Of a stretch of DNA of 42,318 bases, positions 20,830-32,384 are shown piece by piece. The first letter of the stretch is position 1. Each line of letters starts with the position of its first letter. Below the pieces are notes generated by a model. That model had not been told where the DNA came from and did not search any database. It saw only the letters and a list, made by a program, of their open reading frames with translations. Position numbers and translations under genes: made by a program. Location of the stretch: assembly GCA_002224055.1 (NCBI GenBank), contig AZLU01000092.1:67052-109369 (forward strand), written 5' to 3'. The DNA comes from Pezizomycotina sp. ARF18 (lineage: Eukaryota > Ascomycota).

Positions 20830-21772
20830 AACAAGTTTGTCCTCCTCCACGCCGTTCAGGACCCCCTTTTTCAATACGAAAGCGAGCAGGTAGTACGGGG
20901 TATATACTATTGTATACAGTAATACTTAGCATCTATAATGGTATCTCCTTCTATTTGCTACTTTTGTGTTAATATTAGTGGGGTGTGCAGGCCGTCTTCC
21001 GAGGTGGGAAGAAGAAAAAGATGCGTTGGAGAGATTTTCACCAGCCCTTTCTTTCTGCTCAGAGGGGTTCATAGAATTATTCGGTTCGTTTAGCTAGGGC
21101 TACTTAATACTTTGTGATGATCGTACTAAACATATATATAAGACGACGGGATTTTATGAATTGAATAAGGAAAGCAGATAATTTAAAATATATAAGCCTA
21201 CTAATACGATTACTCTATAAAAATACAGGTCTGTCTCCCCGGTTCACGGCCTCTCCGTTTTTCACCCTCGTCGTCTTATTTCTCCTTTTCTCAGTGTTAT
21301 AAAGCTGGCACTTTTCTATTCGATATTAACGAAATAGACGTGATAGACGGGCAACTACACATATACTTCTATATTTCCACACAAACACGATTTTCTGCTT
21401 GTTCTTCGTCTCCTCCACGCCAGCGTCGCCTTTTTTTTCTTCCTTTTATGTCTAATAGTATTGATAACTTTTCATAATTCTCTTCACCAACTTATTTTAC
21501 GATCTTCTTGTTCGGCAACGATTCTAAAGGCGAGCGCATTACCGAATTGCACTTTGCCAAGGCCTTTTCTGTTGGCCTCCTCGTCTCCTTCCGAAATCGA
21601 GATCCTCCCTTTTTTGGAACCACAATCTTTATATACAACAAATAATCTAGTGCGCTTCACGGCATTCCCGTGTGCTTACGCAGTTCTATAAGCGCTTGCT
21701 TGTAGCGATTGTCCTATTAAATTGCGCATCTTCTAAATTACGAAAAGGAGCAAAGAGGGAGAGCACGAAAAG
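19588..21772. other. Spacer between divergent MCC-alpha and acyl-CoA ligase genes
   Basis: The two flanking genes are transcribed away from each other, so both promoters should lie here. A more GC-rich island at about 20220-20580 carries a minus-strand ORF (20431-20219, ending in ELEVIDREKKIMKKE) that could be an exon of an unknown small gene. A 7-bp perfect hairpin lies at 20552-20574 (AGGCTAC / GTAGCCT) beside a CT microsatellite. A-runs lie at about 19866-19879 and 20800-20823. Nothing else is recognisable. Confidence 0.45.
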
Positions 21773-23777
21773 ATGACGATCTTCACCTCTCCTGGATGGT
21801 CCACGACTCCAGGAAATTCCTGGCGTTTCTATACCGGAATTCATGCTCGACCCGAAATATGGTCGCGCAACCGGTAATGTTCCCGCGCCGTTCGTGTGTG
21901 GTATCTCCGGCAAGAAATACTCGTTTCAAGAAGTCAAAAGAACGGTTTCGCTGCTTTCTCGCGCACTTAAGAAACGGTTAGGCATTGAAGTCAATAGCGG
22001 AGGCGAGGCTGATGGCTTTTCCAGTGGGAGAAGGTTGTCTGCATATATTCGCCCAATTGCATCGACTACACCACTGCGGCGTGGCGGTTCACCTACTGAA
22101 CGGCGTTGTGTCGCCGGCGAATGCCGTGTATTAGCCGATGAGCTTGCGTTTCAGCTCAAAGATTCGGATTCTCGGGCGATCTTCACGAGCGCGCCAGGGC
22201 TGGAAGTTGCACTTGCGGCCGCGAAGAAGGTGGTATCTCGAGGGATTATATTTTTCATCTTGAGGTTGCGCCTACCTGGTTGACGAAAATGCGAAAAGAA
22301 GCGTCGGCTTTCAAAAGCCTGGATGACTTGTAGAGGAAGGTCGGTCGCTGGGAGAAATTGAGCTGCCTAAAGTGGTCGCCGGGATTCTCAGCGAAAAATC
22401 GCCTTCCTGTGCTATTCATCAGGAACTTCAGGTCTTCCCAAGGGTTTTTAATATCTCACAAGAACGTAATTTCAAACGTCCTCCAAATATCCGTATTCTA
22501 TAGCACCTACAGGGACTTCACAAGCTATTTCCCCATCCTTGCTATACTTCCTATGTCACACATATACAGTTTGGTCGTGATCAATCACATGGAGTTATAA
22601 AGCAGACTCGGCAATTGTTCTGGCGAAGTTTGAGCTTGACAGCTACCTTCAGACGCTCGAAAGATATAAGATCCATTTACTTTATCTTGTCCCACCTATA
22701 CTTATAAATATGGTAAAGAACGAGGCATTGATATCCAAATATGATGTATGTATACTCCGATGTTGAAGAGACCGAGCAAATTGACTGGATTGCCTAACAC
22801 TGGTTACATTTTCAATACATTAGCTGTCCGCGGCGCGATATATTTTATAGGTACTTACCCCGTGTGTTTCAAAATAATTTAATGCTAACTCTGGCCCAGG
22901 GCGCGCACCTCTCTCGGACGATACCTCTAACGAAGGCGCCAGAATGTTTCCGCACATCAACATCACGCAAGCTTACGGGATGACAGAATGCAGCACTGTC
23001 ATCTCGATGACTTCTACGAACGACATCTGGCACGGCAGTGCTGGCTGCATAGTCCCGGCGTTGAATGCAAAATCGTGTCCCCCGAGGACAAGGAGCTCGG
23101 TGAAGGCGAAGTAGGCGAGCTGGTAATGTCCGGCCCGAATATAACTCTCGCTACTTGAACACCAAAAGGCAACCGACGAGACATTTAAAGATGTTGGTTA
23201 AGATCGGAGATGAAGGTATGTATTATACAAGTCCAACCTTCTGTCGCGAACGCTTTCGAATTGTCCAGCTAACTTGACGGTTTAAAGCTTGTTTCAAACG
23301 CTCAAAGAACGGCAACTATCATTCATCTTATCGTTGATCGTCTGAAAGATCTGTTAAAGTGAACGGCATGCAAGTCGCACCAGCCGAGTTAGAAGGCCAC
23401 ATACTATCATCCGAAAGTAGCAGACTGCGCTGTTATTTCTGTTCCCGACGAGCGCACGGGAGAACTTCCAAAGGCTTGCGTCGTTGTCAAGCCCGGTGTG
23501 CCTCGGAATGAAGACACGATCAACGAGATCATAAAATACGTTGCAGACCATAAGCCAGGCACAAGCACCTTGGCGTGGCGTCAAGTTCCTGGACGCTATA
23601 CCGGACTGGCAGCGGAAAATCCTGCGCCGAAATCTACGAGACGAGGATAAGGAAGAGAGAAGGAGGCAGGAGCAAGGCTCTAGTGGTGGGACTTTGAAAT
23701 GTTGTAGTTTATTCTTTTCTCAGCATTATCCCATTTATGTTCAAAGCCTGCTTCAGATCAACGTAGTCGAAGTATGA
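21773..23777 (+). CDS. 4-coumarate-CoA ligase-like acyl-CoA synthetase (AMP-binding)
   Basis: Adenylate-forming enzyme that activates a carboxylic acid with ATP and CoA. The N-terminus reads IPEFMLDPKYG and GKKYSFQEVK. Then ADELAFQLKDSDSRAIFTSA, the P-loop-like A3 motif YSSGTSGLPKG with ISHKNVISN (about 22400-22480), ILPMSHIYSL, LSKAVR/SGAAPLSDDTSNE, the A5 motif ITQAYGMTECSTV (about 22965), GELVMSGPNI, GDEG, the A8 region VDRLKDLLKVNGMQVAPAELEG (about 23333-23390), and the A10 KILRRNLRDE with its catalytic Lys. Introns 22746-22823, 22851-22899 and 23216-23287. The family match is firm; the substrate is open (aryl or fatty acids, peroxisomal or cytosolic). I could not see a C-terminal peroxisomal tripeptide, and the last 80 nt of the frame are uncertain. 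Many 1-nt breaks, for example near 22030-22090 and 23600. Confidence 0.88.
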
Positions 23778-24346
23778 TATCAGTTCTCACGGTAAACTAG
23801 AGTCCTGCTATTCAGCCTTTTCTTTTGTTATTTTTTTTTTTCCCTCGTTGTTTTCTCTTTATCTCTTTTTATAGTCTTGAGGACCGCTTTGCTTTCTCTA
23901 TACTGCTTTATAGCCCTTTCTTCCAGTACTTAGATATCCAAAATTTATAGCTTTTAACGAGGTGCAAATACCAATTAAGCCATCGAAAGAGCAGTGAATA
24001 ATAGAATAGCATACCTATGTGCCAACTAAAGCACGTATACCAACCCTTCTTACGCGATATCCCTTGTATAAATAAAATCTCCAAGGACGCGAAAATATAA
24101 CTGGATCTCGTGATTTGTTCTAAAGAAGAAAAAGGGTCCCCGCAAGTTTTAAGGTTTTCTTTTCGGTAGGTCACTAGTAAAAAGCTCGCTAAAAACTTAA
24201 ATTTGTATATATGACGTCACTTTGTCTCGAACCAAACTTAGAAGTTAACAAAGGGCAAGTTCAAACTTTTTTTTTTTTTTTTTCGCAAATATACTCGCAA
24301 TTCGCTCCACCATTTAGCGCCCAGTGCCCACCTCTTTCCCTTTTTC

Positions 24347-24378
<32 letters not shown>

Positions 24379-24668
24379 CACCACGTCACAATTGTCCTAC
24401 AATTCTAACGTATATATATATATACATCGACGTGACATCGACCATATCTAGGCCCTCCAAAACCTCCTAGGTGTATTTGTCTCTCAGCTAAGCCATATCT
24501 TATATCTACTCGAATACATCCTTAAAAAGAGAAAGGAAATATTTCTTCTTTTTTCTTCCATCGCGAACCGAACAGCTACACAGTTCTCGAAAACCTTTTT
24601 TTTTATAACCGCTCTCCGCTTTCTAAAACACAGACCTCGCCAATTTCATACCAGCCAAACAAAGAAAA
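23778..24668. other. Spacer and promoter region of the MARVEL gene
   Basis: AT-rich with T-runs at about 24268-24283 and 24350-24373 and a (TA)n tract at 24411-24424. A pyrimidine-rich leader precedes the next start codon. No gene seen; the minus-strand ORF at 23908-24174 has low-complexity Lys/Trp/Phe content and is not convincing. Confidence 0.5.
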
Positions 24669-25287
24669 ATGGGGAAAATAATGGACAACCTCATCGGGCG
24701 CGTGCTCCTCTACATCCTCTCCCTCTTCCAGGTAACCCTCGCCCTCACCGTTGCGGCCTCTACGGCACGGACCTCTCCGCCGCGCACAAAGCCGGCGTGA
24801 AAGCGGACGGCCGCTGGGTCTTCGCCGAAGTAGTCGGCGCAATGTCTGCCGTCACCGCGCTGATCTACCTGATCCCGTTCGTGCGCTCGCTCGCCATGGT
24901 CACGTTCATCTGGGACTCGCTCCTGTTCTTCTTCTGGCTGGTCGTGTTCGCGATCTTTGGCAAGCTGTACGTCCACGAGCACGTCGAGGGAAATTCGAGG
25001 ATCCAGAGGATGAAGAATGCTGTGTGGGTGGATTTGGTGTGCATGATCCTTTGGCTCATTAGTGCTATCGGTAAGTTTTTTTTTTTTTTTTGATAGATCT
25101 GCTTTTCCCCTTCGATTTTTCTCCTGTTATTTGTTTTGTTTGGTCACTAACTTTTGCTATAATAGTCGGAGGAGTCTTGTTTTGGCAGAAGCGCAGGGAG
25201 AGGACGACGTTCACCGGGAGAGGACTGAGAGGGCTTAAAAAGGGCGGTTCGAAAATGATGAGTTGTAGCGATGGACGTGGGTCGTAG
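24669..25287 (+). CDS. MARVEL domain-containing membrane protein
   Basis: Four-helix membrane protein of the fungal MARVEL group, proteins linked to membrane apposition and eisosome-like sites. The start ATG at 24669 in AAAAATGGGG context gives MGKIMDNLIGRVLLYILSLF (TM1). TM2 is around VVGAMSAVTALIYLIPF, TM3 is WDSLLFFFWLVVFAIFGKLY, followed by the loop MKNAVWVDLV and TM4 MILWLISAIVGGVLFWQ, ending with a basic tail RRERTTFTGRGL. Intron 25071-25165 (GTAAGT, ATAATAG) splits a Val codon and joins TM4 in frame. One frame break near 24750 (in LTVAGLYG). About 170-175 aa, the normal size. The several minus-strand Arg/Glu-rich ORFs here are antisense shadows. It converges on EMC1. Confidence 0.85.
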
Positions 25288-25701
25288 CTGGACTTGACCT
25301 TAACGTGCAAGCGGTGGTAGTTGGTATGAGATGTGAGGAATTGGCGATGACGGTGGCTCAATTTCATTTGTATTTCCATTTTTCTTTATACCGTACCTGT
25401 CTTCGTGATATCTCGACTGTTTTCACCACATTTTTTTACACGAATAGCAATGCTTCACGTTTTCGAAAAGAAACTACACCGTCTTTTTTGTTCTTCACGG
25501 AGCTCGTCTTTATTTTCTCTAAATTTTCTTTTTTATTATTTTGTTTGAACTTGATTTTTTAGTATCTGTCATGACCTATACAGAATTTTATAATTTAATA
25601 ATAATAAATATCATTTTTACGACAAAGAGATTAATAATAGATTGCCATGAACTTTAAGAATAACCGTAACAGGATGAGAAAAAAGACAGACAAGGTATTG
25701 C
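25288..25701. other. Convergent 3' region between MARVEL gene and EMC1
   Basis: About 410 bp between two stop codons on opposite strands, AT-rich, with (AAT)-rich sequence near 25598-25612. It should hold both polyadenylation regions. No gene seen. Confidence 0.6.
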
Positions 25702-28662
25702 TCAGCTACTGTTCCACCTCTGATTGATCTGCTTCTTCCGAACCATCGGCCTTAAGAAGCCTGTACCGACACCGAGTGCCAAAACCGTCCCTACTAGCGC
25801 GATCTTGTTGAATGCTTTGCCCAAGATGTCGAACGGCTCACTCGGGCTAACCTCGTGCCGAAGATGTCGAGACCCCACCCAAGGACCACACACGTGCTCT
25901 CCAGAAGTGACGGGCTCGTCATAATGTTGCTCATCCCCAGAACTCACGGTTGTGCGTGAGGACACCTCGGGCCCAGTCGATACCGATCACCGGGTCATAC
26001 TTGAACAATCCTTCCTCCATCTCGTCCTTGGTAGGATCCCTTCCGACGGGCGGTTGGGGTCCAGAACGCGCTTCGGTACAGCGAGCAAAGAGCCCAGCGA
26101 GGGGAGCGACAGAAGCACCGAGCGCGTCGTGATGCCCTGCCGGGTCGCAGTCGTCTTCATGGCCGAAATCGGGCTGGTGAATAGGTACGCCTGCGAGACG
26201 ACGTGCGGAGAGCGGCGCTGCGAGATACATCGAACGAGGAACGTTCTTGTTACCGTCTGAGGAAGGTTGTATCGGTCCGGGGTCGTTCTTCGCAAGGAAG
26301 CGTAAAGCTCGCTGACGACTAGGTGGTAACCCTTTGCGGTAGACGTGCTGAAGTAGCTAATGACGAACCAGTTCTCGCTCATGGTGGAAATGACGGGGCG
26401 GGATACGTCGGCCTCCTCGTACCTTGCGGAGTAGAGGACGTATCCGAGACGGAATCAATGAGTAGACGTAATATAATTCGCCGAGGGATTCTTCGTGGTG
26501 ACCAGAAGCAGTGAGGGTTTAGATACTTGTAAAGCACGGAACGATCGCCTAAAACTTTTCCGATGGAAGCTACGGGGTCGTGGGCAGGGCGCGAGGTTAA
26601 AGATATTATGGTCTCGCCAGGTGGAGCGGCAAAGTCCCACGAGATAGAACGTCAAACTGAGCTGATGACCCGGAAGTCTGCGGCTTGATGCCCCTAACGC
26701 CGTTCTCAAGCTCTGGGTGACCCAAGTACTGCTTGATGACGTCCTGGAAATTGGTATCGGTAGGGTATATCCACCCTTTCGATTGTCCTTTCTTCGGTAA
26801 TACGAGTATAGCCGTTTGGTTGGCTCCGGGAGCCTCTACAACTGCAGCACTATCGACGTCAGCCGCACCGGCAGCTGCTCTTCCTTTAGCACCTTCCCCG
26901 CGACAGCATCAATTTTCTAAAACCCTGCCGTCCCTGAGCAGAAGCGCTAGGATACCCCGGCGAAGAGCATAGAGACCGACGACGTCCGATTTCTTGAGAG
27001 AACCGGTCCAAGGTTAAGGCGCACGCAACGGCCCCTTTGTCGTATGTATCGACAGCGATAGCCTCTCCGAAGGATGTAATAAAGGCAACAAATTTCCGGA
27101 AGCCAAAGGCATCACGAACATCACCCTTCAGTGGCTTCGCCTCTTCGGGCTTACCAAGTCCGAACGCAGCCATGATCCTGGGCGGAAGAGACTCCAGCCA
27201 AGCGGGGAGGTACTGAAGCTCGTGAATGTGTCTATTCAGACGGTGGATATAAGCTCCCACAATACCTTAGACTCCTCGGCGTGGAGTTCGTGCTCGAGGC
27301 CTCTTCAGTATCGCGAAGCTCAACCCATTCGGCTGCGATTGCAGATGCCAGTGACTCCTCCCGCGCCCATGTTATGTCACCGTTCCTCAGAAGCACGTGG
27401 TCGCCGTTACGGAGGAACACGGAGGTTCGCACAGCAAAGTACCATCGCTCCGTTTAACGACCTCCGATATGCAATGCTTGGGTTGAGAAGGGGCGGCGAG
27501 GCGAGCTTATAAGCTTGGACAGGGTTACTATTATCGAGTCCGTATATCAGGAGATCTTCCTCTGTCAAACGTGAGAGGAAAGAATCGCTCCCTGATTGAG
27601 ATACAGAAAAGCAGCTGTGCTGATTCAAGCTAGGAAAATCGATAGTCTTCTTAATCCCGAACTAACGTCATAGACTTCAGCCCAAGTCCGCGGAACGGCC
27701 GAAGTCTTATTCCAAGTGCGCGAGACTAGCTGTTTCTTGTTGGATGCCAGCAACGTGGTATCCACGTGACTGCCCGTTTCTGGAACAAGAAATTACGGAT
27801 TTTGTTCCTAGCAAGTGCAGCCTCGCGGATTTCCCATCACCCAGCTTACAAGGGGAGTAGCGCGGGGCCTTGCGAATAAATATCAACAGAATTCAAATTG
27901 TCCGGAAATGTGGGTCTCTAGGAGCGCGCCGTCTTGGGAGAGAGGCGACGGTCTTAAGTTTTCGGGAAGCGGTTATCTGTAACGAGAGGAATAGCTTATC
28001 CGGGTCCGACTGGGTAGCAAGAAGAGGGAGCATACTTTCCTGTATTTCGGTTCAATAGTCTGGTTAGTTCTGTCTTCTTAGAGGTCCATGGTGCCATGGT
28101 GTAATGGTTGTAAATGAGATCGCAACGAGAACAAGAGTGAATTCTTTGGTTGTCTTTACCCCTCGCGACCAGATTCTCCCATCTTACATCCCCATTCCAG
28201 TCTCCAGAGCCCTGACTACTCGTCCTCAAAGGCAGCAACCACGTACCGTCCGTTTCCATAAAATGAGGGTCTTTGACTTCCGCTGAAGTCGTTTCCCCAC
28301 ACTTTCTTCCAGAGCCAGCATTCCAGTACGAGACGTCACCTCCATTTGCCGTCGCATGTATCCGTGGCCCCTTTCCGAAGAATACACCCGCGTATTCTAC
28401 ATTGTCTTCGTTATCTACGAGCGGCTGTCTCCACACTGTGTTCCATCTTTAGGGTGAAACCGCTCCAAGGACGCAGCGGTTTGTCAAGCTGTAGAGGAGG
28501 ATGCGGGGGAGGTCGAGCTTGCCTGTGGAAGAATGTATTCAGGTGCGAGAGAGGGTTCCATCAATGGGATGTGGTAGTCGTTTTGAAAGCCTCATCAGAG
28601 TAAACGGCCAGCGAGCTCCCTATTGAGGACGGGAGCATCGGCAGTAGCCTTGCAGCCAACAT
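25702..28662 (-). CDS. EMC1: ER membrane protein complex subunit 1
   Basis: EMC1 is the large lumenal-propeller subunit of the EMC, the insertase for multipass and tail-anchored proteins in the ER. The C-terminus is diagnostic: SPSEPFDILGKAFNKIALVG, then ALGVGTGFLRPMVRKKQI, a single TM helix followed by KKQINQRW. Upstream are SENWFVISYFS, AKGYHLVVSELY, VVSQAYLF, TRQGITTR, PKRVLDPNRP, GRDPTKDEMEEGLFKYDPVI. The N-terminus has a signal peptide (MLAARLLPMLPSSIGSSLAVYSDEA from the ATG at 28662), then DYHIPL, a CVLGAV propeller strand and DGTxxWRQPL. Length of about 950 aa fits the family. No intron is needed. Multiple single-base breaks lie along the whole length (for example near 28440, 27990, 27270, 26900, 26390, 25960). 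Confidence 0.9.
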
Positions 28663-29050
28663 TATAGGCTGTTTTGCTGGAGTAGTAGGCCCCCTTCCCC
28701 AATAACAGTTAAAGAGATATTTGGTAGAGTAGAATTCAGGAAACCGTGATTGTAAATGAAATTTATCTGGTCATAAAAGGATGTATGAGCTTGGGAGGTG
28801 GAAAGAAAGTCTTTCCCATCCGATAGTTGAATATCTAAAAGTAGTGGTGGAGTGCTAACTGCATATGTCGCGACGACACATTTCAGAAACCAAAAAAAAA
28901 AAAAAAAAAATTTATACGGAGTTGTGAGCCGCCAAAAAATGCCAGACCCACTCACCCCACACCTTTTTGGTTCTCCAATACGCACGAGCATCTGGGTAAT
29001 TAATTGTATACACCTATATTCTAGGTAAGTACTGTTACGGTGCTACCGCT

Positions 29051-29093
29051 ATTTTATTATTATTATTATTATTATTTTATTATTATTATTATA
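29051..29093. repeat. (TTA)n microsatellite
   Basis: Two blocks of ATT/TTA units separated by a TTTTA interruption, about 13 units in all. Confidence 0.85.
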
Positions 29094-29121
29094 TTGTGTA
29101 TATTTGCAGTATTTTGATCGA

Positions 29122-29148
29122 TTGTTGTCTCGTATCCAGCTCTCCAAA
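29122..29148 (-). repeat. Dispersed repeat core, copy 2
   Basis: TTGTTGTCTCGTATCCAGCT plus CTCC on the plus strand. On the minus strand this reads GAGCTGGATACGAGACAACAA, matching the minus-strand word GAGTTGGGTACGAGACAACAA at 36143-36167 and the arms of the hairpin at 9196-9255. Only the core is recognisable here. Confidence 0.5.
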
Positions 29149-31392
29149 GGACCGTTCCACGTGTATACTGCGGCTTTCGCGCCGGTGGGTTTTTTTTTAC
29201 CTTCCTTTTTAACTTCCTGTTTTATTATTTTTGAACAGTGTCTCTTTATTTGACCATTAGTATTATATATATTTTTCTCCCTATAATAATATTCTTATAT
29301 CTTTCTAATACACCTCGTTAGGCCTTCGTTATTTTCCAAAGGGTCTTTAGTTCTATAAACAAGAAATGAGAGAAAGCGGATCCAAGAATATTCAATATAA
29401 TGTACAAATGTATGAACCTGACATTACCTACTCAAGCAGGTACTCTTCTCTAATACATTTCAATGATACCATCAACAATTTGAAGGTGTGTCATCATATA
29501 TACTGCAATAGTTTACGACCGAATCGATTTCTCAGGTAGGTTTCCCTGGGGCTTTTGAAGGGTTTTGTTCTATACTTTGGTCGGGGATAAGGAGAAACCC
29601 CCGTTTGAACGAGGGAGGACGTATGAGCTAAACAGAATGAGCTCGGAATAATAAAAAAATGGGTAAATAAATTAATAAAATATAACTATAGAAGAACTCG
29701 TCGGCGTCCAATTGTATGAAACATTGCATACGAATAAGTACTAGTATATTTTCGCTGATGTTTTTTTTTTTTTTTTAATATAAAGGTCGCCCCGACTCAT
29801 GCAGCCCTACCAAAACGAGGAACGAGGACACCTGGCCAGTGCGGAGAGAAAAAAGACAAAGCAAAAAAAAAAAAAAAAAAAAGGGTACGACAAAATTAAA
29901 GCATTTGATGAGAGCCTGAAAATACGATCCTCTTGGACGATATCATCATTATTATTTTATCCACTTTTTTTTTTTTTTTTTTTTTTTTAAAATTTACCCT
30001 ACTCTATTTCATTTCGTTTATTTGTGCGTTTGCTTGCTTTTCTTAGCAGCCCGAATCCACTGCTACATGGTCTTACCTACCTTCTGCCCATTTCACGGAG
30101 TACTATTACCGTTTAGTATTTTAATGGACCTTTTATCCTAACTTTTTTTTTTTTTTTTTTTTTTTTTTGCCTGCAGGCTCCACATACCTGGCAACCTGGG
30201 GAAAGTTTGAGTGCGAGACAAGAAGAGCTTCTTCCCCTCAACCCTTTACTGACTATACCTCCTCCTTCCGTACGGATTCTTCCCCCGTGCGTATGACTGG
30301 TTATGTTTCCGATTTTCAATCCTAGCAAAAAGAACCGAAGGAGAGGAGAAGAAGGAGGGAGTGACACCAGGGGAACGCATTTACAGAAAGTAGTACTAAA
30401 CGAGAAATATAATACAGTAAAATAAAATTCTGTCGGGCGGCTTGCTTCGGAGTATTGAAGAGTTCTCGTACGTTTCGCACATTGATAGCTGGCAATAATA
30501 CTTTTTGTATACCATGGGAGTGTCCAATAAAGAGGGAATGATGTGAGTTTTGATGTATTTTGGGGGAAACTAACGTGATCCGTTGGGAATCAGAATGGGG
30601 AGAGTCTGGGGAAACGGGTGAACGATGTTTTGCCACATTGGGGGAACTGCAGCATGTCTGCTCCATTATAACTGTCTGAGGGGAAAGTGGATTTCCTTCC
30701 CGGAATTCCCATGTAGCAAGTCGCAGCAAGGTGAAATTCCAAGTAAACCTCATGACCTTTTTTTTTTAATAAGTATACGTTTTTATTATTTCTTAAAAAA
30801 GAAATATAAGAAATATATTTACTTATACAGAACTAGTACTTTTGTGAAATAATTTCTCTATTTTTTTTTTATTTTTTTATTTTTTTTTAATTTTCCCCTG
30901 GGTGGGTGTTTATGCATGCTGATCCCCTCGCTTCTCAGGTACGAGATATCCTCGAGGCTATTTTCCATTTTAACCCCAAAAAAAAAAAAAACCAATTTTT
31001 TAGGCCGTCCGTTTCTATCTGGTCATCCCGGCAACTTATACTGCTATGACAGTAATCATGATTCATGAATCATCATGATGGTTTGAGGACTTCTTTTATT
31101 TCTTGCAACACTCGGTTTAACGATAAGAATGATGGATATCGATCACGGAAGAAGTCATGGATCGAACAAAAAGGAATATCGGTTACGAAGATAAGGTACC
31201 TTTGTATCAAAACCAAAACCGCTCGACGCTTTTCGCAAGGATTGTATCCCGACTACTTAAGTGAACGGTTTACCCTTCATTATCTCTCCATTCTCTTCGT
31301 CACGTGGCGTTTTCTCTCGCTGGGCCGAGTAAGCCCTAATCGTGAAATACTTCTATTGATTACTCACTCTGAACAGCACCTCGCAGCTATAG

Positions 31393-31951
31393 GTAAGTGC
31401 CAGTTGACCAATATTATAATTATTGCTTGTTGAAGGGCATCCGTCTATCTATCACCTTTATCTTATTTATTATGTTTCTTTCCTTTCTCCCTTCCTCTTT
31501 TCTTTACCTTTTCGATCCTCTTTTTTCTTTTCTTTTTTCCCTCTTCGCCCCCTGTTTCTTTCCTTTCTGTCTTTCTTTCCCCCTTCCTACTCCCTAAGTT
31601 ATTCACGTGGGCCGTCGCTCTTTTCTCTCCACAATCTACTTTCTTTTCTTTTCTTTTTTTCGTCTTTTTTTTTTTTTTTTTTCTCCATTTCCCAGTCATA
31701 CTTTCTGCCCCTGCTACCTTATAACAACAACAACCAGCAAAAGCAACCAATTCCGTTCTCTCTCTCTCTCTTTTTTCAATCAATATTTTCTCTTCCCTTT
31801 CTTCCCTTCTTTCTCTCTTCTCTCTTCTCTTTTTATCTCCTTTCCTACTTTTCCCTCATTCTTTTCTATCTTCTTGTATTTCTTCTCATTCTCTTGAACT
31901 CATCTGATCTCTCTTCCCTTCTCTTTTCCCTCATTCACATTTACTCTCCAG
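31393..31951 (+). other. Probable pyrimidine-rich 5'UTR intron of the GATA_N gene
   Basis: A consensus donor AG|GTAAGTGCC at 31393 and an acceptor CTCTCCAG ending at 31951 bound about 560 nt that are almost pure C and T after about 31440. No coding similarity is present; the plus-strand ORFs are Phe/Ser/Leu/Pro low complexity. A second donor/acceptor pair (GTATTT near 32089; long T-run then CTCAG near 32171) may remove another leader intron before the ATG at 32385. Confidence 0.45.
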
Positions 31952-32384
31952 GCATCGTGTGGTGTTCCATATAATTCTTTTTCCCAACGTGGTTCGACAA
32001 GCATCTAGATTTCAGATCGAAAAAAAGTCTCTTCCTGCCTAGTTCTATTCTTAACAGATAGTCAGAGGTCACACGCAAGCCACTGGGGGTATTTCTCCTC
32101 TTTTTATTTATTCGGTATTTTTTGATATAAATATTTTTGTCTCTTTTTTTTTTTTTTTTTTTTTTTTCTCAGGTGGCCTTTACACCCAAGCCTCTTCCAC
32201 CTCTTTGTTGGAGCGATCTTCTTACACTTTAGCATCAGGACTATAAAGAATTTCCTCCCCATTCAAATCTATTAATTAGAAGAAGCCCTTATATTCTCAT
32301 TTCATTCTTATTTATTTTTGTTTTTCTCTTCTCTCAAGTTTCGCTTGTCCTCAAACGATACATCTAATCTGGTTCGACCGGACT

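Larger units (their letters stand above)
28663..31392. other. Long AT-rich spacer
   Basis: No recognisable gene in about 2.7 kb. It holds (TTA)n at 29051-29093, A- and T-runs at about 28892-28909, 29762-29776, 29863-29882, 29967-29988 and 30141-30169, one copy of the dispersed TTGTCTCGT core at 29122-29148, and an imperfect palindrome at 31055-31079. The minus ORF at 30322-30753 (143 aa) is the longest here, but it is Ser/Leu-rich without recognisable domains and may be chance. Confidence 0.5.

Noticed and set aside
24603-24982. Arg/Glu-rich minus-strand ORFs over the MARVEL gene
   Set aside because: They lie antisense to four clear TM segments of the MARVEL protein; low-complexity Arg/Glu content is what the GC-rich TM codons give in reverse.
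4819-28662. Reading the broken genes as true pseudogenes
   Set aside because: Breaks are mostly single-base frame changes at similar density in all genes, and the motifs and splice sites that flank them mostly survive, so indel error is the better explanation.
31397-31974. Phe/Ser/Leu/Pro-rich ORFs up to 183 aa, and the Lys/Glu-rich ORF opposite
   Set aside because: Translation of a nearly pure C/T tract in any frame gives such strings; no stop codons can form in pyrimidine-only DNA, so ORF length is meaningless here.
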